A stretch of DNA of 64,000 nucleotides from Chloroflexota bacterium (lineage in GTDB: Bacteria; Chloroflexota; Anaerolineae; Anaerolineales; Villigracilaceae). Under the pieces are notes generated by a model. That model was not told where the DNA came from, searched no databases, and saw only the letters and a program-made list of their open reading frames with translations. Positions 58,459 to 64,000 of this stretch are shown here, piece by piece. The position numbers were made by a program, and so were the translations under genes. The first letter of the stretch is position 1. Every line of letters begins with the position of its first letter. The stretch spans positions 1 through 64,000 of the forward strand of contig QMIW01000034.1 in assembly GCA_024434165.1 (NCBI GenBank), read 5' to 3'.

Positions 58459-58606
58459 TGGTCACCTTTTACACCTTTCTTATCTGGGATTGGAAGCGCG
58501 CGGCATCGGCAATATCTGCATTGTGTGAATCATATTATCACCACCAAAAATGGGAGTCAAGAATTGGAGAAAGCCTGCCTTTTTTGGAAATGATAAAATC
58601 AACCCG

Positions 58607-59374
58607 ATGACCAGCCTGAAAGGCAGGACAATTCTCGTCACCGGAGCCGCCCGCCGCGTGGGGCGTCTCTTTGCCCTCGCCTGCGGACGCGCCGGCGCAA
58701 ACGTGATTATCCATCACGGACATTCTCCCGCCGAAGCCCAGACCCTCCGGGATGAAATCGCCTCCCTCGGACCCCGCGCCTGGGTACTCGCTGCGGACCT
58801 TTCCCAACCCGAAAGCGTTTTGCAATTATTGGACGAAGCCAGCGCGCTTTCGCCGTTGTATGGGCTGGTCAACAGTGCATCCATTTTCGAATCGCTGACC
58901 GTCCATGACACCACACTCGACGATTGGAATCGTCATCTCGCCATCAACCTCACCGCCCCGTTTTTGTTGAGCCAGGCATTTGCAAAGCACATCCTTGCTC
59001 AAACCTCCACGTCCGCCGGGGACGGCGGCGGGAGCAGTGTTGCAGGGCGCATCGTCAACATTCTCGACTGGCGCGCTCTGCGTCCCGGCGCGGACCACTT
59101 CCCTTACACCGTCACCAAAGCCGCGCTCGCCGCCATGACCAAATCCTTGGCGGTTGCCTTCGCGCCGCACATCCCCGTCAACGGGCTGGCGCTGGGAGCG
59201 ATCCTCCCGCCTGCGGATGATCTTTCTGCAAGCGAAAAGGTCATAGCAAGCGTGCCAGCCAAACGCTGGAGCGAGGCGGGCGAAGTCGAAGAGGCATTGC
59301 TGTTTTTGTTATCCGGTCCCGCCTACATCACCGGCGAGATCATCCACCTGGACGGCGGCAGGCATCTTATATAA
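58607..59374 (+). CDS. short-chain dehydrogenase of the pteridine reductase (PTR1/FolM) type
   Basis: A 255-residue NADP-dependent reductase. The nucleotide loop TGAARRVG matches the T-G-x3-R-x-G variant of pteridine reductases, rather than the usual glycine-rich T-G-x3-G-x-G. The catalytic set is Asp (in NILDWRA), Tyr and Lys (in PYTVTKAAL), spaced D-x12-Y-x3-K exactly as in PTR1. Such enzymes reduce dihydro-pterins to tetrahydro-pterins. The ATG 58607 lies seven bases after a TAAAAT box. Divergent from phhA and followed by folB and folK, so it likely supplies a tetrahydropterin (for example tetrahydromonapterin) to phenylalanine hydroxylase. A plain dihydrofolate role is also possible. Confidence 0.85.
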   Translation: MTSLKGRTILVTGAARRVGRLFALACGRAGANVIIHHGHSPAEAQTLRDEIASLGPRAWVLAADLSQPESVLQLLDEASALSPLYGLVNSASIFESLTVHDTTLDDWNRHLAINLTAPFLLSQAFAKHILAQTSTSAGDGGGSSVAGRIVNILDWRALRPGADHFPYTVTKAALAAMTKSLAVAFAPHIPVNGLALGAILPPADDLSASEKVIASVPAKRWSEAGEVEEALLFLLSGPAYITGEIIHLDGGRHLI

Positions 59375-59383
59375 TTTGGAGTC

Positions 59384-59427
59384 GAGCGGCAAGCCGCTCA
59401 TTTCATAGTCCATCGGCAAGCCGATGG
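59384..59427. repeat. two short perfect hairpins before folB
   Basis: GAGCGGCAAGCCGCTC (59384-59399) and CCATCGGCAAGCCGATGG (59410-59427) share the GGCAAGCC loop. They lie between the reductase stop and the folB ribosome site. Confidence 0.6.
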
Positions 59428-59443
59428 AGTCCAAAGGAGCATC

Positions 59444-59800
59444 ATGGACAAAGTCTTCATCAAGGATTTGCTCGTACGGGGCATCATCGGCATCCGCGAT
59501 TGGGAGCGGAAGCGGGCGCAGGATATTTTGATCAACGTGACGGTGTTTACCGACACGACCCGCGCCGGGGAGACCGACGAGATCGAATACTGCGTGGATT
59601 ACAGCACACTCTCGAAAAAGATCCAATCGCACGCCGAGACCGCCGCGCGATTCACGGTGGAGGCGCTGGCAAACGACCTGGCAAAGTTGTGTCTCGAAGA
59701 CCCGCTGGTGAAAAAGGTCATCGTGCGCGTGGAGAAGCCCGGCGCGGTGCGCTTTGCAAAATCCGTCGGCGTGGAGGTGGAACGCAAACGCGATGAATAG
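59444..59800 (+). CDS. folB: dihydroneopterin aldolase
   Basis: Cleaves dihydroneopterin (and may epimerise it to the monapterin form) in folate/pterin synthesis. The 118-residue chain opens MDKVFIKDLLVRGIIGIRDW, and contains the conserved aldolase segment with CVDYSTLSKKI; the catalytic lysine lies in VEKPGAVRFAKSVGVEV. AAAGGAGC precedes the ATG. The stop overlaps the start of folK by eight bases. Confidence 0.93.
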   Translation: MDKVFIKDLLVRGIIGIRDWERKRAQDILINVTVFTDTTRAGETDEIEYCVDYSTLSKKIQSHAETAARFTVEALANDLAKLCLEDPLVKKVIVRVEKPGAVRFAKSVGVEVERKRDE

Positions 59801-60263
59801 CCTGTATCTCAGCCTCGGTTCGAACATCGAGCCGGAGGTCAATCTTCCCAAAGCCGTTCAAATGCTGCGGGAGGTCGGGAAGGTGGAAGCCATCTCTTCG
59901 GTGTGGGAAACGGAATCGGTCGGGTTCGACGGACCGAATTTTCTGAACGCCTGCGTCATATTCCTCTCTCCGCTCGAACCCGTTGAATTCAAGGAAAAAA
60001 TCATCCGCCCGATCGAAGCGAGGCTGGAGCGTGTGCGCAGTTCGGAAAAGAACGCGCCGCGCACAATAGACATTGACATCGTGCTGTGCGGCAGCCAGCC
60101 GCTCAACACGGATTTCTGGGAATACGCCTTCGTCGTCGTCCCGCTGGCGGAATTGATTCCCGATTTTGCGCACCCAGCCAGAGGGGAGGCAATTGCCCGG
60201 GTTGCTGCGCAGGTTCGAGGTCAGGTGTGGATGCGGAAACGGGGTGATGTATCCCTTCAATGA
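59793..60263 (+). CDS. folK: 2-amino-4-hydroxy-6-hydroxymethyldihydropteridine pyrophosphokinase
   Basis: Activates the pterin with pyrophosphate in folate synthesis. The 156-residue chain has the N-terminal LYLSLGSNIEPEVNL, the middle VWETESVGFDGPNFLNAC and the catalytic PRTIDIDIVL. The ATG 59793 overlaps folB, so translation is coupled. No folP or folC is nearby. Confidence 0.93.
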   Translation: MNSLYLSLGSNIEPEVNLPKAVQMLREVGKVEAISSVWETESVGFDGPNFLNACVIFLSPLEPVEFKEKIIRPIEARLERVRSSEKNAPRTIDIDIVLCGSQPLNTDFWEYAFVVVPLAELIPDFAHPARGEAIARVAAQVRGQVWMRKRGDVSLQ

Positions 60264-60358
60264 ATTACGTCATGGAGTCAGCCTGCTTGCCGGCAAATTT
60301 CAGGAGAAAATGCCGCCACGCGACGCTCCCAGAGCCCATAGTTATTACGGCAGTCTCC

Positions 60359-61000
60359 TTATATCCGCAATGGTTCCGCGCCGCGGTCGAGATGGTCCAG
60401 AAATTCCTGGCGGGTGTTGATGCTCTTGCGGAAACTTCCAAGCATCGAAGAGGTGGTCATGCGGGCGTCGTGCTTTTTCACGCCGCGCATCATGGCGCAC
60501 AGATGCAAGCCCTCCACCACCACCCCTACGCCCTGCGGTTGGAGCAGGTCCATGAGGAAATCTGCGATCTGGCGCGTCATGCGTTCCTGCACTTGCAGGC
60601 GGCGCGCGTACATATCCACAATGCGCGGAATCTTCGAGAGCCCAATGACCTGCCCGCTGGGGATATATGCCACATGGGCGCGCCCCATGAACGGCAGCAT
60701 GTGATGCTCGCACAGGCTGAAAAATTCGATGTCGCGCACAATGACCATGTCGTCATAGGTCACGTTGAAGATCGCGCCGTTGACGAGTTTTTTCACGTCC
60801 GCGCGGTAGCCGCTCAGCAGTTCGGGGTACATGCGCGCCACCCGCCTGGGCGTGTTGACCAGCCCCTCACGGTTCGGGTCTTCGCCAAACGCGGCAAGCA
60901 TCGAGCGAACGGCTTCCTCAATGGAGCTCGTGTCAATTTCCTCGTTGAAGGTTGGGCGCTCGTCGAAATCTTCGTTCATTTCGGGGTTTTGCATGTTCAT
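60359..61000 (-). CDS. folE: GTP cyclohydrolase I
   Basis: Opens pterin synthesis by converting GTP to dihydroneopterin triphosphate. The 213-residue chain includes the zinc/catalytic segment [39 protein letters not shown] and [17 protein letters not shown]. The ATG 61000 follows CGGAGA. It is convergent with folK and completes a local set for pterin supply (FolE, FolB, FolK and the PTR1-like reductase). Confidence 0.95.
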   Translation of the reverse strand: MNMQNPEMNEDFDERPTFNEEIDTSSIEEAVRSMLAAFGEDPNREGLVNTPRRVARMYPELLSGYRADVKKLVNGAIFNVTYDDMVIVRDIEFFSLCEHHMLPFMGRAHVAYIPSGQVIGLSKIPRIVDMYARRLQVQERMTRQIADFLMDLLQPQGVGVVVEGLHLCAMMRGVKKHDARMTTSSMLGSFRKSINTRQEFLDHLDRGAEPLRI

Positions 61001-61097
61001 CTCCGGCGATCAAGGTGGTCGGCATGATTTTATCTGATTTGAGGGAAGGGATGACAGGGTAAAATAGCGGGCAAATCCCTTACGAACAGGAAACCAG

Positions 61098-61550
61098 ATG
61101 ACGGAGAACAAGGAACTTTATGTGAAGAGCGGACTCTTTGGGGGCGCGCTGGGCGGAATTTTTGGAGCGGTCCTCGGCGCCGCCACCGGCGCTTTGAGCG
61201 GCATGTGGAGCGGCGTGCAATTGACAGCGCTGGCTGGGGTGATTCTCGGCGCAGTGACCGGGGCGCTCACCGGCGCGTTGACCGTCCGCACGGCGGGCGC
61301 AACGGGCGGGGTCAGCGTAGGCGCATATACGGGCATGGCGCTGGGCGCGTTCGCCGGGCTGCTCGCGGGCATTTTCATCCCGGAATCGTTCCGCGTGAAT
61401 GTGCTTGCGCTCGATGTGCTGATTTTGAACGTGATCATGCAGGGGCGTTTTGAGATGATCACCCTGGGCGGTTTTCTGCTTTCGATCCTCGGAACGGCGG
61501 TGGGCGCATGGGTGGGCGGACGCAACCTTAAGCCGCGCGAATTGCAGTAA
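61098..61550 (+). CDS. glycine/alanine-rich multi-helix membrane protein
   Basis: A 150-residue protein built of glycine-zipper-like helices (GGALGGIFGAVLGAATGALS, GVILGAVTGALTGALTV, AYTGMALGAFAGLLAGIF) plus a last helix pair. The ATG follows AGGAAA. Glycine-zipper proteins can form oligomeric membrane assemblies. No family name or partner is recognised. Confidence 0.7.
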   Translation: MTENKELYVKSGLFGGALGGIFGAVLGAATGALSGMWSGVQLTALAGVILGAVTGALTGALTVRTAGATGGVSVGAYTGMALGAFAGLLAGIFIPESFRVNVLALDVLILNVIMQGRFEMITLGGFLLSILGTAVGAWVGGRNLKPRELQ

Positions 61551-62019
61551 CCCTTCAAACGTTCCCGAAATTCCATCCCGCCCGATGGAAACAAAAAGGC
61601 ATCGCCGCCAGAGACAGCGATGCCTTTTATCTTTTTGGCTCTCCCGTAATTAACGGGAAAGAGCCTAACCACAAAGGGCACCAAATATACAAAGGAGGGA
61701 AAAGGCGTCCACTTTACAGGCGTTTTTCCTTCGTGATCGTCGTGTCCTTAGTGTTTAAGAGAGTGTTTTATAAATCACAATTCACCACAGACACCGCACA
61801 CTGCGTTCGGTGCAAGTGTAAACGCGGATGAATGTTGATTTTTGACGGAAACGTCAATTTAAGTGCTTTAAATCCAATTTATCTGTGTTCATCTGTGGTT
61901 ATAAACGAATTTCAAAACACTTTCTAAAAGAGTTTTCCCGTTAAAAACGGTAGAACCTTCTTTTTTCAAACAGGTTGTCATCTCAACCGGCGATCATCGC
62001 CGTCCAGGATCATCGTTTC
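61551..62019. other. intergenic region with terminators and repeat words
   Basis: It holds two hairpins (61593-61640 and about 61697-61733), then AT-rich sequence with words such as ATCTGTGTTCATCTGTGG and CACAGACACC that form a dispersed low-complexity repeat. I see no ORF or RNA of a known class. Confidence 0.5.
61593..61640 (+). terminator. terminator of the glycine-rich membrane gene
   Basis: AAAAGGCATCGC and GCGATGCCTTTT pair perfectly, then ATCTTTTT. Confidence 0.85.
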
Positions 62020-63282
62020 CTACGGCGTCGGCGTGGATGTGACGGTTGGCGGGATGGACGTATCCGTAATGGTGGGCGCTGCCGTGGGCGTCTCCAGGGT
62101 CGGCATCGTGGTGACCGTCGCTGTAAACGTGACAGTCGGCGGAAGGGGCGTATCGGCAAAGGTGGGCGCTGCCGTGGGCGTTTCCAGCGTCGGCAGTGTG
62201 GCGGCTGTCGCCGTTTCGGTAAATGCGGGTGAGTCTACGGAAGCGGCGGGCGCGCTTGTTTCGATGATGTTGCCGATCAGAGTCACGCCTGCGCGGTTGC
62301 GGATCCACGGTTCGTTGAAATAGGTGTTCCTCTTGATGACGACATTCGAATTTTTATTATTATCCAGCGAAACGCCCTTCGCCTGACCGGACGGGATATA
62401 GTTGTTACTGATCTCCACATTCGTCAGCGTCCCGCCGACGTAACTGGCAAACACGATGACGCCGTCCGAGCAATTCTTGACCGTGTTGCCGGAAACGACG
62501 ATGTCGCGCAGCTGCGCGCCCCAGCCCGAATAGTATTCCTCACCCAGGGCAATTCCCTTGGGATTCCCATGCGGCTTTGTGCAATAGGAGTTGTTGTCCA
62601 GCACCTGCACATAACTTGAGTTATCAACATAGATGTTCACGTTCTTGTTGTCGTACACCGTATTACCCTGGATGAGGACGTTTCGGCTCATCGTGGCGGC
62701 GATGCCCTCGCCGCAGTTTTTATACACCTTGTTGTTGCGGATGATCACATTCGACGAGCCTCTTTCCGCCTTGATGGCGGAGCCCCAGCGCCCATTGCCG
62801 CACGTAATCACGCCGTCTGAGATCGTGCCGTTCTCCAAAATGGAGTGGTGGACAACGTTTTTCTCGATGGTGACGTATTTCCCCGCGACAAAAATGGCGT
62901 GCGACCACGTGCGGGTCACGGTAAACCCGCGCACCACCACATTTTGCACCGTTGCCGGAATTGTGATTCCGCTATGCGCGGTTGTTTTAATGACCGCCTT
63001 CCGCCCTTCGAGGGTGATGCCGCTCTTCGACACCACCACCTGCTCTTTGTAGGTCCCCGCCAGGGCGACGATCACATCGCCGGCAGACGCCCGGCTAATG
63101 GCTCTTTTGAAAGTCTTGCACGGAGCCGAAAGAGTGCAGGGATTGAGGTTGCTGCCCGTCGGGCTGACGTAATAGGTTTTCGGAGCCAGCCCCGAAGCAG
63201 TTGCATAGACGCTGCGATAACTCACAAGCGTCATGACCATCGCAACGAACACGCTTATGAATTGCACTGTCCTTTTCATCAT
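62020..63282 (-). CDS. secreted right-handed beta-helix protein with Thr/Pro-rich tail
   Basis: A 420-residue exported protein. A signal peptide (about 1-27, ending SVYATASG) is followed by an opening motif (YYVSPTGSNLNPCTLSAPCK) and then repeated parallel-beta-helix coils with Asn ladders (GFTVTRTWSHAIFV, NVVHHSILENGTI, NNKVYKNCGEG, GNTVYDNKNVNIYVDNSS). A C-terminal Thr/Pro-rich tail carries a 30-residue tandem repeat (LPTLETPTAAPTFADTPLPP). This fold is typical of polysaccharide lyases/epimerases and surface adhesins; no catalytic residues are clear. The start is ATG 63282 with AAAGGA. Confidence 0.82.
   Translation of the reverse strand: MMKRTVQFISVFVAMVMTLVSYRSVYATASGLAPKTYYVSPTGSNLNPCTLSAPCKTFKRAISRASAGDVIVALAGTYKEQVVVSKSGITLEGRKAVIKTTAHSGITIPATVQNVVVRGFTVTRTWSHAIFVAGKYVTIEKNVVHHSILENGTISDGVITCGNGRWGSAIKAERGSSNVIIRNNKVYKNCGEGIAATMSRNVLIQGNTVYDNKNVNIYVDNSSYVQVLDNNSYCTKPHGNPKGIALGEEYYSGWGAQLRDIVVSGNTVKNCSDGVIVFASYVGGTLTNVEISNNYIPSGQAKGVSLDNNKNSNVVIKRNTYFNEPWIRNRAGVTLIGNIIETSAPAASVDSPAFTETATAATLPTLETPTAAPTFADTPLPPTVTFTATVTTMPTLETPTAAPTITDTSIPPTVTSTPTP
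62041..62220. repeat. 90-bp tandem repeat encoding the Thr/Pro-rich tail
   Basis: GGTGGGCGCTGCCGTGGGCG and neighbours recur with a 90-base period (62041 and 62131), giving two in-frame 30-residue copies. It is a size-variable surface-protein tail type. Confidence 0.75.
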
Positions 63283-63576
63283 CTTATTCCTTTCAGAGCG
63301 AAGATTGCCGCATGTTGGGCGGCACATCAGATTGTTCCCCCGCAGGGTAACATTTTGGTCGTTAAAAAACGGGGTTTTCGACCATGACCGGAGTACTACT
63401 CCCGTTCGCACTTCTGTAAGGCTTTCAAATCGGCAAGGATTCGATTGGAATTCCCCGCAGGTTCGTTTTTCAAAAATCAGGATACGCGAAATTTAATCCA
63501 ACTCTTACAACCGCTGAAAGGCGGGGAACCGCGCAATTGCCTCGAAAAATACGGTAAGATAGGCAGACAAAAACCG

Positions 63577-64000
63577 ATGAACCCATCCATGCTTGAACTT
63601 TCCAACACCCGCTTTGCATTTCTGGATGTCGAAACCACGGGACTTTCCCCCTGGTTTGGAGACCGCATCTGCCAGACAGCCATCATCCTCACCGAGGGCA
63701 GGCGCATCAAACGGACCCTTGACCTGCTCATCAACCCCGAGCGTGAGCTTTCGCCGTCGGCGGTTCACGTCAACGGATTGAACGAGGACGAGCTGCAGAC
63801 CGCGCCGCGCTTTGCCGAGGTCGCCAGCCAATTGGACGAAGCGTTGAAAGATTGCGTGGTGGTCTGTCACAACGCCAAATTCGACCTTCAATTTCTCGAT
63901 AACGAATACCGCAAACTGGGACGCACCATCGAATTCCCCAACCTGATAGACACCCTCCTGCTGGCGCGGGATTATTACGACCTGCCCTCCTACAGCCTGA
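63577..64000 (+). CDS. DEDDh (DnaQ-like) 3'-5' exonuclease, truncated by window edge
   Basis: Open from the ATG at 63577 to the end of the window (141 codons). Exo I motif FLDVETTGL and Exo II region VCHNAKFDLQFLDNEY match the epsilon-subunit/RNase T family that proofreads or trims 3' ends. The Exo III motif lies beyond the window. The full gene may be a stand-alone exonuclease or part of a larger fusion. Confidence 0.88.
   Translation, partial: MNPSMLELSNTRFAFLDVETTGLSPWFGDRICQTAIILTEGRRIKRTLDLLINPERELSPSAVHVNGLNEDELQTAPRFAEVASQLDEALKDCVVVCHNAKFDLQFLDNEYRKLGRTIEFPNLIDTLLLARDYYDLPSYSL

Noticed and set aside
62041-62220. CRISPR-like or att repeat
   Set aside because: The 90-bp repeat is in frame in a secreted protein and encodes a Thr/Pro tail.

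Overview
The window looks like a chromosomal segment of a Chloroflexota bacterium of the Anaerolineae type. This is inferred from protein style, from an apparent serine hydroxymethyltransferase fusion at the left edge, from many promoters with a -10 box only six bases from the start codon (leaderless transcripts), from T-box and S-box leaders of monoderm type, and from abundant small palindromic repeats. The sequence is moderately GC-rich throughout. Exceptions are a restriction-modification pair (50962-53345) and a DUF2199 gene (32307-32810), which are visibly more AT-rich.

Layout. 1-3900: glyA (cut by the edge), a DUF2726 protein and a soluble GAF histidine kinase. 3967-7780: two tRNA-Ala genes, a leucine T-box (specifier CTC), a MITE, a short leader ORF and leuS with a histone-like Lys/Ala/Pro tail. 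7840-14064: a PlsC-like acyltransferase, lutA, a fused two-domain oligopeptide-type ABC permease and a lutB-lutC fusion. 14164-14394: tRNA-Glu followed by two 79-bp-spaced copies of its own 3' half. 14445-27582: a DMT exporter, coaX, and a run of multi-spanning membrane proteins of glycosyltransferase type, interrupted by a homocysteine methyltransferase/MTHFR bifunctional gene. 27597-28437: a REP-associated tyrosine transposase (RAYT) between REP-like palindromes and a complete MITE copy. 28434-33830: metH, DUF2199 and DinB genes behind a SAM-I riboswitch. 34000-39628: nirS (cytochrome cd1 nitrite reductase) divergent from a tungstate/molybdate regulator and tupABC. 39782-45344: a small Cys-rich protein, PQQ-type sugar dehydrogenase, DUF1232, OsmC, NYN nuclease, histone-deacetylase-like enzyme and a zinc-ribbon membrane protein. 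45496-50836 (minus): ECF sigma, anti-sigma, two related four-helix membrane proteins, DUF1800 and DUF1501. 50962-53345: AvaI/BsoBI-type restriction-modification. 53367-57156: a beta-propeller lipo/membrane protein, an unrecognised 692-residue protein and its zinc-ribbon partner. 57451-61000: phenylalanine hydroxylase with a PTR1-like pteridine reductase, folB, folK and folE. 61098-64000: a glycine-rich membrane protein, a secreted beta-helix protein and the start of a DnaQ-like exonuclease.

How it works together. Three themes stand out. (1) Methionine/one-carbon metabolism: glyA, two homocysteine methyltransferases, MTHFR, an S-box, and folate genes that also plausibly supply the reduced pterin for phenylalanine hydroxylase. 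(2) Anaerobic respiration: NirS behind a CRP/FNR-type site, next to oxyanion transport controlled by a visible operator. (3) A dense layer of small repeats that have entered coding sequences in frame (metH, lutBC, leuS, anti-sigma, DUF1800, DUF1501) and even the P3 arm of the SAM riboswitch. A RAYT and its likely REP/BIME substrates sit in the middle of the window. The most interesting candidates are the RAYT-REP-MITE network, the in-frame repeat insertions, the uncharacterised 692-residue/zinc-ribbon pair, and the NirS arrangement.
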